Source: Prochlorococcus sp. AG-418-I21 (GTDB taxonomy: Bacteria > Cyanobacteriota > Cyanobacteriia > PCC-6307 > Cyanobiaceae). From it: a stretch of DNA of 55,500 bases. Below, in pieces: positions 27,163 to 36,084 of the stretch (position 1 is the first letter of the stretch; each line of letters opens with the position of its first letter). The position numbers were made by a program, and so were the translations under genes. The stretch spans positions 1-55,500 of the forward strand of contig QCMA01000006.1 of the NCBI GenBank assembly GCA_003214115.1, read 5' to 3'. A model generated the notes under the pieces. The model made no database searches. It was not told the origin of the DNA and saw only the letters and a list, made by a program, of their open reading frames with translations.

Positions 27163-29669
27163 AAAATATTATGCAAAATAGTAAGCAAAATAGTAAGCAA
27201 AATAGTAAGCAAAATAATTTAATTTCTAAAATTAAACAGTTTTTCTTCTCAAATGGATGGGAGCCATTACCCTACCAAGTAGAAACTTGGAAAGCATTTT
27301 TAAATGGAGAGAGTGGAATAATACAAGTTCCTACTGGATGCGGCAAAACTTATGCTGCATTAATGGGACCTTTATCACAGATAGAAGATCCCAAAAATAA
27401 TAAAAGTGTGAATATATTATTAATAACCCCTTTAAAAGCACTAAGTAGAGATCTAAAAAATTCTATACAATTAGCAGCTTTGCACTTTAATAATGAAATC
27501 ACTGTTGAAATTAGGAACGGGGATACAACCCCATATGAAAAGAAAAAGCAACTAGCTAAACCACCTAATATTCTTATTACCACTCCAGAGTCCTTATCTC
27601 TTTTACTTTCTAATAAAGAATCTAATAATCTGTTCAAGGAGTTGTCATCAATAATTATTGATGAATGGCATGAATTGATGGGTAGTAAAAGGGGAAACCA
27701 GTGCGAGTTATCTTTAAGTTGGCTAAGAGGTAATATAAAAAATTTACAAATTTGGGCAATGTCTGCAACTATTGGAAATATTGAAGATGCAGGAAGAGCA
27801 ATAGTTGGGATGAGCGCAATTAAACCCAAAATTATAAGTACAAATATTCAAAAAGAGATAGAAATTATAAGCGTTTTACCAGAGGAGGAAACGACCTTTC
27901 CATGGAGTGGTCATCTAGGAATAAGAAGTCATTCTTCACTTTTAAAAATCCTAGATGAAAATAAAAGCACGTTATTATTCACCAATACAAGAAACCAATC
28001 TGAAAGATGGTATCAATGTCTAAAATTCTTCCTCCCAGAGATGGAAGACAAAATTGCACTTCATCACGGCTCCCTCGATAAAGAAGATAGAAAAAGAGTT
28101 GAAGAAGGGGTTAAAGACGGATTAATAAAATGGGTAGTCTGCACCAGCTCATTAGATTTGGGAGTTGACTTCCAACCTGTAGATCAAATAGTTCAAATTG
28201 GTAGTGCAAAGAATTTAGCTAGACTAATCCAAAGAGCGGGGAGAAGTGCTCATAGACCAGGCGCAAAATCAAAAATAATTTTTATGCCTACTAATTCTTT
28301 GGAGCTATTAGAGATTAGTGCAATGAGAAGAATAATAAAAAGTGGAATATCTGAAGAAATTAGACTTCCTGAATTATCTTATGATGTTCTTCTTCAACAT
28401 TTAATAAGTTTGGCATGCGGAAATGGCTTTGATCCGACAATTGAGAAGGAAAGAATTAAAAATTGCTGGAGTTATAGAAACTTAAAAGATCAAGATTGGA
28501 ATTGGTGTCTTGACTTTTTAGAATATGGAGGAAAATGTCTTAAAGCATACCCAAAATATAAAAAGATAGTTAAAGAAAAATCACAAAATAATAATGAAAA
28601 CTTTAAATATTTTGTAAAAGACAAATCTTTAATAAGAATGCATAAGTTTAATATTGGGACAATTACAAGTGACAAATTTGTGAATGTTAAATATGTGAAA
28701 GGTAAATCCTTAGGTAATTTAGAAGAGAATTTCGCTTCAAAATTAAATCCTGGAGATACCTTTTACTTTGCCGGTAAAATGCTTCAATTTGTAAGAATCA
28801 GAGATATGATTTTATACGTTAAAAAATCATCCAAAAGAAGTTCTCTTATTCCTGCATGGGTTGGAGGTCAAATGGCAATTTCTGATCTACTTTGTGAAAG
28901 TTTGAGAAAAGAAATAGATATATGCAATGAATTAGAAAATTATGATTACTTAAATCCTGAACTAAATTCATTACGCCCAATATTAAAGAAACAAAAGTTT
29001 CTTTCAAATATTCCAAAAAAAGGCGAATTCCTTATAGAAATATATAAAACTAAGGATTTATCAAGTCTTTTTGTTTTTACACTTGATGGTAAATTTGTGA
29101 ATGAAGGGATTGCATTTCTATGGGCTTTAAGATTAACAAAATTAAAACAATCTACATTTAGTATTACTGCTAATGATTTTGGATTCAGCTTAACCACCTC
29201 AGAAGATTATGATTTTTCCATAATAAAAAAAGAAGCTGATTACTTTCTGGATAACAAAAAATTAGAAGAAGATCTAGAAAATGCAATTAATTTTTCAGAA
29301 TTAACAAAACGTAGATTTAAAAATATTGCCCAAATAAGTGGACTAGTAAATCAAAATAATCCAACCAAAACAAAAACTTCTTCTCAACTTCAAATAAGTT
29401 CAAGTCTTTTCTACGATGTCTTTACTAAATATGAACAAGGACATCTTTTGATAAAACAATCGCATCAAGAAGTAAAAGAATATCAACTAGAAAATAAAAG
29501 AATATCAAGATCATTAGAAAGATTAAAAAATTTAAAAATGCTACTTAACAAGATAAAAACTCCAACTCCTTTTGCATTCCCTTTGTTAGTTGAGAGACTT
29601 AAAAATACTTTAAGTAACGAACCAATAGAAAAAAGAGTAGAAAAACTTATAAAAAAATATAGTGATTAA
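27159..29669 (+). CDS. Ligase-associated DEXH-box helicase, Lhr-core type
   Basis: An 836-residue superfamily 2 helicase. Motif I is VPTGCGKT, motif II DEWH, motif III SATIGN, motif V SSLDLGVDF and motif VI QRAGRSAHRPG. After the two RecA-like domains come a winged helix and the Lhr core module (about residues 430-800). Lhr-core enzymes unwind DNA 3' to 5' and prefer DNA-RNA hybrids. The N-terminus carries a tandem peptide repeat from a 12-base repeat (separate entry) that may vary between strains. Its first codon is in the ligase end and its stop abuts the next ATG. Confidence 0.9.
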   Translation: MKNIMQNSKQNSKQNSKQNNLISKIKQFFFSNGWEPLPYQVETWKAFLNGESGIIQVPTGCGKTYAALMGPLSQIEDPKNNKSVNILLITPLKALSRDLKNSIQLAALHFNNEITVEIRNGDTTPYEKKKQLAKPPNILITTPESLSLLLSNKESNNLFKELSSIIIDEWHELMGSKRGNQCELSLSWLRGNIKNLQIWAMSATIGNIEDAGRAIVGMSAIKPKIISTNIQKEIEIISVLPEEETTFPWSGHLGIRSHSSLLKILDENKSTLLFTNTRNQSERWYQCLKFFLPEMEDKIALHHGSLDKEDRKRVEEGVKDGLIKWVVCTSSLDLGVDFQPVDQIVQIGSAKNLARLIQRAGRSAHRPGAKSKIIFMPTNSLELLEISAMRRIIKSGISEEIRLPELSYDVLLQHLISLACGNGFDPTIEKERIKNCWSYRNLKDQDWNWCLDFLEYGGKCLKAYPKYKKIVKEKSQNNNENFKYFVKDKSLIRMHKFNIGTITSDKFVNVKYVKGKSLGNLEENFASKLNPGDTFYFAGKMLQFVRIRDMILYVKKSSKRSSLIPAWVGGQMAISDLLCESLRKEIDICNELENYDYLNPELNSLRPILKKQKFLSNIPKKGEFLIEIYKTKDLSSLFVFTLDGKFVNEGIAFLWALRLTKLKQSTFSITANDFGFSLTTSEDYDFSIIKKEADYFLDNKKLEEDLENAINFSELTKRRFKNIAQISGLVNQNNPTKTKTSSQLQISSSLFYDVFTKYEQGHLLIKQSHQEVKEYQLENKRISRSLERLKNLKMLLNKIKTPTPFAFPLLVERLKNTLSNEPIEKRVEKLIKKYSD
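27174..27216 (+). repeat. 12-base tandem repeat in the helicase N-terminus
   Basis: CAAAATAGTAAG occurs three times head to tail (27174, 27186, 27198), with a fourth partial copy. Each unit encodes QNSK, and the period keeps the frame, so copy-number change by slippage would lengthen or shorten the disordered N-terminus without breaking the gene. Confidence 0.9.
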
Positions 29670-30320
29670 ATGCAAAAAAGTTCTTTTAAATTTTATTGGG
29701 AAGATACATTATTAGAGATGCTTCCTTCGAGAGCATTATTTATACCGCAAAGAAAAGAGTTGTTAATATGCGATATTCATCTTGGCAAAGCAGAATATTT
29801 TCAACAAAATGGTATCCCTCTTACTAATAATTCAGATGAAAATAATTTTGCAAGAATAAAAAAAATAGTAAAAAAATATAGTCCTGAAAAGTTAATAATT
29901 CTGGGAGATTTATTCCACAATATTTATTCAATAGATAAAACTCTTCAAAAAAAAGTTGAGGGTCTTCCTGAACTACTTAAAACTAATATTGAACTTGTCT
30001 TAGGAAATCATGATGAAGGCTGTGATATTAAAAATATAAAAGTTTATAACATTAGAAAAACTAAAAATATTATTTTCAGCCATGAGCCTGTTAATTTAGA
30101 AAACAATAAAACCTTAAATATTTGTGGACATTATCATCCAAAAATCTATTTAAAAAATAAAGGAGATAACTTATCTTTAAGTTGTTTTGCAATGGATATG
30201 AATAAAAATATTTTATATCTTCCTGCATTTGGAGACTTAACAGGAGGTTATCCTTGCAAAAAGTCATTTAAAAAATGGGCAGTTGTTTCCGAAGAAAAAA
30301 TTATCGAAATAAAATCTTAA
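29670..30320 (+). CDS. pdeM: Ligase-associated phosphoesterase (PdeM-like)
   Basis: A 216-residue calcineurin-type metallo-phosphoesterase. The metal-binding motifs are in order: DIHLGK, GDLFHN, GNHD, SHEP and GHYHP. It is the fourth gene of the cassette and its ATG directly follows the helicase stop. Homologues in this cassette are Mn-dependent nucleases/phosphodiesterases on DNA. The cassette of exonuclease, ligase, Lhr-core helicase and this protein is a recognised repair group in bacteria. Confidence 0.88.
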   Translation: MQKSSFKFYWEDTLLEMLPSRALFIPQRKELLICDIHLGKAEYFQQNGIPLTNNSDENNFARIKKIVKKYSPEKLIILGDLFHNIYSIDKTLQKKVEGLPELLKTNIELVLGNHDEGCDIKNIKVYNIRKTKNIIFSHEPVNLENNKTLNICGHYHPKIYLKNKGDNLSLSCFAMDMNKNILYLPAFGDLTGGYPCKKSFKKWAVVSEEKIIEIKS

Positions 30321-30468
30321 GAAAAATCTTATTGAAGTGACTTAAATTTTTCATTTAGATTTACCAATTTATACTTAAAAGTCTCGTTAAGTTTTTTTAT
30401 CAATTAAGTTAAGTTAGTTAATCTATTCTCTACAAGTCATAGTAGATAATAAAAAATTTATACAGCTA

Positions 30469-30525
30469 ATGACCCTTCCCTTAGCAAACAATCCACGTTA
30501 TAAAAAAAATAAACGAATTTTATAG
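30469..30525 (+). CDS. Possible leader-like microORF
   Basis: An 18-codon frame (MTLPLANNPRYKKNKRIL) ends 2 bases before the next gene's ATG. It could be a leader peptide or chance; there is no further support. Confidence 0.15.
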   Translation: MTLPLANNPRYKKNKRIL

Positions 30526-30527
30526 AA

Positions 30528-30830
30528 ATGAAAAATTTAATAGCCTTTATTCTGTTTCCATTTCTTGTCATCCCTTTTGAAGCAAAAGCAAATGATAATT
30601 TTTCCGTTGAGATAGAAGCACTTACACTAGTAATGGAGAAATATAAGGAAGATACTGAATCAAGTCTTGAATTAAATTTGGAAGATAAAAAGCCAAGTTA
30701 CATGGCTCTTAAACAAGACGAATGCAATGCTACTGTTGAAGTTACCGAAAAATCAGGATTAGAAGTTATAAATACTGAATTTTTTGATGTAAACGTCTGC
30801 TTGAAAGAAATCTATAAAGTAATCAACTAA
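30528..30830 (+). CDS. Small exported protein
   Basis: A 100-residue protein with a signal peptide (MKNLIAFILFPFLVIPFEAK, cut near AKA-ND) and a mature acidic part of about 78 residues with two cysteines (ECNATVEV and VNVCLKEI) spaced to form a disulfide. No known family. Downstream on the same strand nothing coding is seen until the next island. Confidence 0.58.
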   Translation: MKNLIAFILFPFLVIPFEAKANDNFSVEIEALTLVMEKYKEDTESSLELNLEDKKPSYMALKQDECNATVEVTEKSGLEVINTEFFDVNVCLKEIYKVIN

Positions 30831-30871
30831 ATAAGCAGATTATAAAAATAAAATAAAAACAAAAAATTAAA

Positions 30872-30968
30872 GAGGTCTTTTACTTAAAGAAGGTAAGACC
30901 TCGAGACCTAACAGAAAACTTTGGAACGGGTTCTGCATAACCAATTAATAACTACAATGGAAATGTAG
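30872..30968 (+). ncRNA. Candidate small structured RNA with three hairpins
   Basis: A locally less AT-rich stretch has three inverted repeats in a row: GAGGTCTT (30872-30879) with AAGACCTC (30895-30902); GGTT (30929-30932) with AACC (30939-30942); CTACA (30952-30956) with TGTAG (30964-30968). The first stem is 8 perfect pairs with a 15-base loop. An open frame with no start codon (ending TENFGTGSA) crosses the first part, so a broken gene is the alternative. No Shine-Dalgarno or start is evident. Confidence 0.3.
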
Positions 30969-31012
30969 AGGTGTGATTAAAAGTACAAAACCTAAAATTA
31001 TTTTTTAAATAA

Positions 31013-31159
31013 TTATTTTTTCTTCGATAATGCTTGTGATTCTTCTCTAGACATTAAAGCTTCAATTTGAGCAAGAACTTTTTGAAGTTCATCCGTTTTT
31101 GTAAGAGATGCTTCTGCTACTTCTCTTAATTTTTCTAACTGTTCTTTAGTTTTATCCAT
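31013..31159 (-). CDS. Small helical protein
   Basis: A 48-residue frame: MDKTKEQLEKLREVAEASLT, then KTDELQKVLAQIEALMSREE and a basic end. Regular heptads of Leu/Val/Ile suggest a coiled coil. It has an ATG start and TAA stop and no membrane segment. No known family. Confidence 0.52.
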   Translation of the reverse strand: MDKTKEQLEKLREVAEASLTKTDELQKVLAQIEALMSREESQALSKKK

Positions 31160-31169
31160 GATAAATAAA

Positions 31170-31325
31170 TTAGAAATTAACCACTTTAATAAATGGTTTT
31201 AATACAGATTTTTCACTCCCACACAGATTCATATTCTCTCTTTTTTTTATAAAGTCAAATAAATTTCCCTTTATTAAGGTTTTATGAGGACTTCCAATTA
31301 ATTCTTTATTTATTATTGAAACCAT
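31170..31325 (-). CDS. Possible small protein
   Basis: A 51-residue frame (MVSIINKELIGSPHKTLIKG, then FDFIKKRENMNLCGSEKS) with an ATG start, placed 10 bases upstream of the 48-residue gene. Composition is like that of real genes here but nothing else supports it. Confidence 0.33.
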   Translation of the reverse strand: MVSIINKELIGSPHKTLIKGNLFDFIKKRENMNLCGSEKSVLKPFIKVVNF

Positions 31326-31354
31326 AAGATTACCCGCAATAAAAAACTTTTAAA

Positions 31355-31444
31355 TTATGAAGTGAATACAGGTAAACCTATTGTTGCAGTTGTTATGAGA
31401 GCCCCTGCAAAAATCAAGAAAGGTAAAAAAGGATAGTTTTTCAA
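31355..31444 (-). CDS. Possible membrane microprotein
   Basis: A 29-residue frame from a TTG start: MKNYPFLPFLIFAGALITTA, then TIGLPVFTS, one clear membrane helix. The frame stays open upstream for another 18 codons, with helical character (KYLYSYFQLVSLSL) but no usable start codon, so the true N-terminus may be longer or the gene decayed. Confidence 0.35.
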   Translation of the reverse strand: MKNYPFLPFLIFAGALITTATIGLPVFTS

Positions 31445-31551
31445 TGATAAACTTACTAATTGGAAATAACTATATAGGTATTTATACTGTTTGTCTACCC
31501 CTTACCAGCCTCAAAGCTAAAAATTTTTCTTTTAAAAGTAAAAATTAAACA

Positions 31552-32361
31552 TCAACCAAATTTACCTGATATGTATTCCTGAGTAGTTTTTTCTTTTGGA
31601 GAATTAAAAATTTTCTTAGTTGAATTAAATTCTGCAAGATAACCGACTTTACCTCCATCACCATCTTCATACTCAATTGCATTAAAAAATGCTGTCATAT
31701 CACTTACTCTTAATGCCTGTTGCATATTATGAGTAACAATTATTATTGTGTAATTCTTCTTAAGTTCATGCATCGTCTCCTCAATTTTTAAAGTAGAGAT
31801 TGGATCTAAAGCTGAACACGGCTCATCCATTAAAATTATTTCAGGCTCAATTGCGATGGTTCGAGCAATACATAATCTTTGTTGTTGTCCGCCAGACAAA
31901 GAGTAACCACTATCATTTAATTTATCCTTACATTCGTCCCATAAAGCAGCTTTTCTAAGTGAACTTTCCACTAATTCATCCATAATTCCCGTAAAGCCAT
32001 TAATTCTTGCCCCAAATGCAATATTTTCATAGATAGATTTAGGAAAAGGATTAGGTTGTTGAAAAACCATACCAATTCTTCTTCTCACTTCAACTGGATC
32101 TACTCTTTTATCGTAAATATTAGTTCCATCAAACAGCACAGTTCCTTTCAGTGAACAATTGGGAATCAAATCGTTCATCCTATTTAGAGATCTAAGAACA
32201 GTTGATTTACCACAACCTGAAGGTCCAATAAGGGAGGTTATATTACCTTTTTTAAAGGTACAAAAAACATTTCTTACAGCTTCAAAAGTTCCATAACTAA
32301 TAGAGACATTTTCTAGAGATAAAATGATATTCTTCGGTGTATTTTTATTAGTTTTAATCAT
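31552..32361 (-). CDS. pstB: Phosphate ABC transporter ATPase
   Basis: A 269-residue ATPase with Walker [10 protein letters not shown], the PstB-specific [12 protein letters not shown], the Q-loop VFQQPNPFP, signature [16 protein letters not shown] and Walker [13 protein letters not shown]. It powers high-affinity phosphate import with PstA and PstC. Last of the minus-strand run pstC-pstA-pstB, and its start is 1 base after the pstA stop. PstS is encoded about 7 kb away in the same island. Confidence 0.95.
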   Translation of the reverse strand: MIKTNKNTPKNIILSLENVSISYGTFEAVRNVFCTFKKGNITSLIGPSGCGKSTVLRSLNRMNDLIPNCSLKGTVLFDGTNIYDKRVDPVEVRRRIGMVFQQPNPFPKSIYENIAFGARINGFTGIMDELVESSLRKAALWDECKDKLNDSGYSLSGGQQQRLCIARTIAIEPEIILMDEPCSALDPISTLKIEETMHELKKNYTIIIVTHNMQQALRVSDMTAFFNAIEYEDGDGGKVGYLAEFNSTKKIFNSPKEKTTQEYISGKFG

Positions 32362-33255
32362 TTATACTCTTTTGGTTTTCTCAGTAAAAGCGGCCAATAT
32401 CCTTGAAAATATATTTACTGATAGTATCGATAAAACAAGAATAAAGGAAGCTGCCCAGGCTAGTTTATTTTGAGCGTCGTATGGTTCTAGAGCAAAGTTA
32501 TATATCAATACGGCCAATGAACCCATCTCATAAAACAAGTCTCCAAAACCAGTTATGTAGTAGTAAGAGAATAAAGCAGTAAAAATCAAGGGTGCTGTTT
32601 CACCTGCAGCTCTTGCGATACCAAGAACCACACCAGTAGCAATAGATCTAAATGCAGAGGGCAAAGTAACTTTCAATATTGTTGTATACATACTTGCTCC
32701 AACACCAAGAGAAGCATATCTCAACTCATTAGGCACCAGCTTTAAACCTTCGTCAGTGGTCTTAATCACAGTAGGCAACATCAATATTGAAAGAGCCATT
32801 CCTCCTGCCAAACCACTATACATGCTTCCAAACAAAATTTTTGTTGAGACAATCAAGGCATAAATAAATACTCCAGCAATAATTGAAGGGACTCCCGCTA
32901 GAACATTAACTCCAAATCTAATAAACCTAGTAAAAGCACCACCTTTAGAGTATTCAGCTAGATATATGCCACCGCCAACACCTACTGGTATTGCAATAAT
33001 TGAAGCAATGGTAGTAATTATTAATGTCCCAATTAATGCAGGATTAATACCACCTGCATCTAAATCATCTCCAGGAGGATTTGGTTCCAAAGTAAATAGT
33101 TCTGGTGTAATTTGAGATCCACCTTTATAAAGGATATAAGTCACTAGAAAAATCAAAGGAAGTATTGCTATCAATGCACAAATTACTGATAAAGAAGTAA
33201 AGAATTTATCTCCTATATTTCTTGATAATCTTTTCTGGTAATAGAGTGAATTCAT
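32362..33255 (-). CDS. pstA: Phosphate ABC transporter permease PstA
   Basis: A 297-residue permease with six membrane helices and the EAA-type cytoplasmic loop ASLGVGASMYTTILKVTLPS, which contacts PstB. The GIARAAGETAPLIFTA block is the PstA signature. The gene lies 6 bases behind pstC and in the usual order. Confidence 0.95.
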   Translation of the reverse strand: MNSLYYQKRLSRNIGDKFFTSLSVICALIAILPLIFLVTYILYKGGSQITPELFTLEPNPPGDDLDAGGINPALIGTLIITTIASIIAIPVGVGGGIYLAEYSKGGAFTRFIRFGVNVLAGVPSIIAGVFIYALIVSTKILFGSMYSGLAGGMALSILMLPTVIKTTDEGLKLVPNELRYASLGVGASMYTTILKVTLPSAFRSIATGVVLGIARAAGETAPLIFTALFSYYYITGFGDLFYEMGSLAVLIYNFALEPYDAQNKLAWAASFILVLSILSVNIFSRILAAFTEKTKRV

Positions 33256-33261
33256 AATTAT

Positions 33262-34209
33262 CTAATATTTGAGACTAAATTTCTTAACTAGCCACTGCGC
33301 AAAGATATTTACTACCAAAGAAAGGATCATCAGTACAAAAGCCGCATAAAAAAGTGATGAAACCTGACTTCCATCAGCCTCACCAAACTGGTTTGCAAGC
33401 ATGGAGGAAATGGTATATCCAGGAGATAATAGAGACCAGCTAAATGCATTGGAATTACCAATAATCATTGTCACAGCCATTGTTTCTCCCATGGCCCTAC
33501 CTAAAGCCAATAGAACACCTGCCATAATTCCTGATAACGCTGCTGGCAAGATTACTGAAAATATTGTTTTCCATCTACTTGCTCCAATTCCATATGCTGC
33601 ATTTCTTAGCTTTTTAGGAACTTGATTAAGAGAATCTCTTGCTATAGCAGTCACTATTGGCAAAAGCATTACCACTAAAATCAATATTGCTAACAAAGAA
33701 TTCCTGCCAGTAGGTTCTGTACTAAATAAAGGTATCCAACCAAAGAAATTATGTAAAAAGACAAAAAAGGCTCTAAAAAAAGGTTCCATTACAAATATTG
33801 CCCAAAGTCCCAATACAACTGATGGAATTGCTGCTAATAATTCAACAAAAGAACCTATTATTTCTCTAAAAACTTTCGGGACAAAGTCCTCGGTAATAAA
33901 TATTGCAGTTCCAACACCCAAAGGGATAGTTATTAATAACGAAAGAAATGAAGTTACCAATGTGCCATATATTGCAGTAAAAGCTCCGTATTCATCTTTT
34001 ACAGGATTCCATTCAGAGGTTACTAAAAACTTCAAGCCATACCTTGAAAAGGATTCAAATGACTGAAAAAAAACTACTAAAATAATTCCTAAAAGTATTA
34101 TTGCTACGAAACTAGACAAGACTAGAGCAGTATTCTTGAAGATAATATCTATATTTTTTTCGATACCGAATCTTTTACGATTCTTGAAAAGAGTTAATTT
34201 CTCTTCCAT
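33262..34209 (-). CDS. pstC: Phosphate ABC transporter permease PstC
   Basis: A 315-residue permease with six membrane helices. The EAA loop AAYGIGASRWKTIFSVILPA and the ALGRAMGETMAVTMIIGN block are PstC signatures; the lysine/arginine-rich start (KLTFLK...) is cytoplasmic. First gene of the pstCAB run. Between it and the plus-strand gene at 34388 lies about 180 bases with TTAA-containing blocks that do not show a clean 11-base period. Confidence 0.95.
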   Translation of the reverse strand: MEEKLTLFKNRKRFGIEKNIDIIFKNTALVLSSFVAIILLGIILVVFFQSFESFSRYGLKFLVTSEWNPVKDEYGAFTAIYGTLVTSFLSLLITIPLGVGTAIFITEDFVPKVFREIIGSFVELLAAIPSVVLGLWAIFVMEPFFRAFFVFLHNFFGWIPLFSTEPTGRNSLLAILILVVMLLPIVTAIARDSLNQVPKKLRNAAYGIGASRWKTIFSVILPAALSGIMAGVLLALGRAMGETMAVTMIIGNSNAFSWSLLSPGYTISSMLANQFGEADGSQVSSLFYAAFVLMILSLVVNIFAQWLVKKFSLKY

Positions 34210-34387
34210 TAAAAAAAGAATATCTCTATAAATCTACTACTAAATGTTGTAAAAGACTTTAAGAGGGGTTAAAGGTATAAGAAAGTCATGAAAAGTAAAC
34301 ATCCTTCAGCTTAATTTCTTCAAAAATTTTTTCTTTAACTGTACTTAACCATAGGTGAATATTATTTACTGAATAACAACTAAGGGA

Positions 34388-34594
34388 ATGTTTAAATATA
34401 AGGAATTCATTGCTCAAATCAAATATAAAGAAGTAATATCTTCCCCTGTATATTTTATTCCTGTTTTGCTTCTATCCATAATGATTATTATTGAAGGTTT
34501 TCACATCTTTAACCACAAACAAAACTGCAAAACTAAAGCTGAGTGGATGGAACAATCAGGAATGACTTATGAAAGGGAATCAGAAGTTAATTAA
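34388..34594 (+). CDS. Small single-span membrane protein
   Basis: A 68-residue protein with a membrane helix in the middle (VYFIPVLLLSIMIIIEGFHI). The rest is short, polar and contains one cysteine (KQNCKTKAEWMEQSG). Its position between pstC and arsR suggests a link to the phosphate/arsenate island, but I recognise no family. Confidence 0.55.
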   Translation: MFKYKEFIAQIKYKEVISSPVYFIPVLLLSIMIIIEGFHIFNHKQNCKTKAEWMEQSGMTYERESEVN

Positions 34595-34612
34595 TAAAAT
34601 CTAAAATATAAT

Positions 34613-34933
34613 TTATTCGCAACAACGTTTTCTATTTGAGGAATAATCTGTCAAAGAAGTTATCCATTCCTTGATCAAAAAGAGAGATTCTTTATTTAGG
34701 CTGTAATACACCCATCTACCTTCTTGCCTGTCTGCGATAAGACCAGCTTCCTTCAAAATTTTTATGTGATATGAAATTCTTGATTGAGATAACTTAGTTA
34801 ATTTCATAATATCGCAAACACAAACTTCTCCCTCCATCATTAAGTCTATTATTTCTAGCCTAAAAGGATCAGAAAATGAAACCATCAACTTAGATATATT
34901 TTCTTTTTTTACTTTGCTAATCTCTTTTAACAC
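34613..34933 (-). CDS. arsR: ArsR-family metalloid-responsive repressor
   Basis: A 106-residue winged-helix repressor. The metal site of ArsR is visible as Cys38-Val-Cys40 (EVCVCDIMKL) in helix 3; a further Cys pair lies at the C-terminus (RKRCCE). The recognition helix is QSRISYHIKILKEAG and the wing is EGRWVYYSLN. It would release DNA on binding As(III) or Sb(III). The start is GTG. It is divergent from gap-arsJ, and a perfect palindrome sits over their promoter. Confidence 0.9.
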   Translation of the reverse strand: MLKEISKVKKENISKLMVSFSDPFRLEIIDLMMEGEVCVCDIMKLTKLSQSRISYHIKILKEAGLIADRQEGRWVYYSLNKESLFLIKEWITSLTDYSSNRKRCCE

Positions 34934-34998
34934 TTATGAGGAAATAAAATTTTCTTTAATATAGCTTAAATAAAAAAGATTTCATCAATCAAACCATC

Positions 34999-35028
34999 TT
35001 GATACATCAAAATATTTTGATGTATAAT
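34999..35028 (+). promoter_or_regulatory. gap-arsJ promoter
   Basis: TTGATA (34999-35004) and TATAAT (35023-35028) are separated by 18 bases, close to the sigma-70 consensus. The start site would lie near 35035, about 15 bases before the gap ATG. The spacer and the -10 box are covered by the ArsR palindrome, so binding would block polymerase. Confidence 0.68.
35002..35025 (+). promoter_or_regulatory. ArsR operator, 24-bp perfect palindrome
   Basis: ATACATCAAAAT (35002-35013) is followed at once by its exact reverse complement ATTTTGATGTAT (35014-35025). The inner part has ATCAA and TTGAT with 6 bases between, the usual ArsR-family operator shape. It lies between divergent arsR and gap and overlaps the -10 box of the gap promoter. 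Confidence 0.85.
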
Positions 35029-35050
35029 TTATATAGAAAATTTCAAAGTT

Positions 35051-36073
35051 ATGAAAATTGGAATTAATGGTTTTGGAAGAATTGGCAGATTAGTTTTCAG
35101 AGCATTATGGGATAGAGCTGATATAGAAATAACTCACATTAATGAGATAGCAGGAGATTCGAATGCCGCTGCGCATTTACTCGAATTCGATTCAGTCCAT
35201 GGCAGATGGGGGAAAGATATAAAGGTTAAAGAAGAAGAAATAATAATTGAGGGAAAGAAATTAGACTACACATCTTTTAAAAATTATCTTGATGTTCCTT
35301 GGGAAAAATCTTCTGTAGATATTATTTTGGAATGTACAGGAAAGAATAAAAAGCCAGACAAACTAAATCCCTATTTTGATTCTCTAGGGATGAAAAGAGT
35401 AATAGTAGCTTGTCCAGTTAAAGGAGTTGTTGCAGAAGCCGAATCACTTAATATTGTTTACGGTATAAATCAAAGTCTTTACGACCCTTCCAAACATAAA
35501 TTAGTAACTGCTGCATCTTGCACTACAAATTGCTTAGCTCCAATAGTAAAGGTAATCAATGAAAATTTTTCTATTAAGCACGGCGCTATTACAACTATTC
35601 ACGATGTTACCAACACTCAAGTTCCTGTAGATTTTTATAAAAGTGATTTGCGGAGAGCAAGAGGATGTATGCAAAGTTTAATCCCTACTACCACTGGATC
35701 TGCTAAAGCTATTGCTGAGATCTTTCCAGAATTAAAAGGAAAATTAAATGGGCATGCAGTAAGAGTTCCTCTACTTAATGGCTCTTTAACTGATGCAGTT
35801 TTTGAATTAAATAAAGAAGTGACAACTGAACAAGTGAATATGGCACTAAAGGAAGCTTCAGAAACTTATTTAAAAGGAATTCTTGGCTACGAAGAAAGAC
35901 CTTTAGTTTCTGCAGATTATGTAAATGACTCTAGAAGTTCAATAGTTGATAGTTTATCAACGATGGTTGTTAATTCAAATTTATTAAAGATATACGCTTG
36001 GTATGACAACGAGTGGGGTTACAGCTGCAGACTTGCAGATCTTACTGAATATGTAATCAAAAAAGAGATTTAA
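35051..36073 (+). CDS. gap1: Glyceraldehyde-3-phosphate dehydrogenase for arsenate export
   Basis: A 340-residue GAPDH with the NAD-binding [15 protein letters not shown] and the catalytic [11 protein letters not shown] (active-site Cys), and [15 protein letters not shown] later. In GapN/ArsJ systems this enzyme uses arsenate in place of phosphate to make 1-arseno-3-phosphoglycerate, which ArsJ exports. The arsJ gene follows 11 bases later and an ArsR operator controls it, so this is not the main Calvin-cycle enzyme; that one (gap2) should be elsewhere. Martiny and others reported gap1 in the phosphate island of Prochlorococcus. Confidence 0.9.
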   Translation: MKIGINGFGRIGRLVFRALWDRADIEITHINEIAGDSNAAAHLLEFDSVHGRWGKDIKVKEEEIIIEGKKLDYTSFKNYLDVPWEKSSVDIILECTGKNKKPDKLNPYFDSLGMKRVIVACPVKGVVAEAESLNIVYGINQSLYDPSKHKLVTAASCTTNCLAPIVKVINENFSIKHGAITTIHDVTNTQVPVDFYKSDLRRARGCMQSLIPTTTGSAKAIAEIFPELKGKLNGHAVRVPLLNGSLTDAVFELNKEVTTEQVNMALKEASETYLKGILGYEERPLVSADYVNDSRSSIVDSLSTMVVNSNLLKIYAWYDNEWGYSCRLADLTEYVIKKEI

Positions 36074-36084
36074 TTTATGTCTTT

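Noticed and set aside
27350-27829. Antisense frame of 159 codons inside the Lhr-type helicase
   Set aside because: It lies wholly within conserved helicase motifs and has no independent support.
34251-34285. Pho box before pstC
   Set aside because: TTAA blocks at 34259 and 34269 and a TTAT near 34277 lie 10 and 8 bases apart, not 11. The flanks resemble CTTAA on the minus strand, so it may be a weak site, but I cannot support it.
35051-36073. Calvin-cycle or glycolytic GAPDH
   Set aside because: The ArsR operator, the adjacent arsJ and the island context point to arsenate export; cyanobacteria use a separate gap2 for the Calvin cycle.
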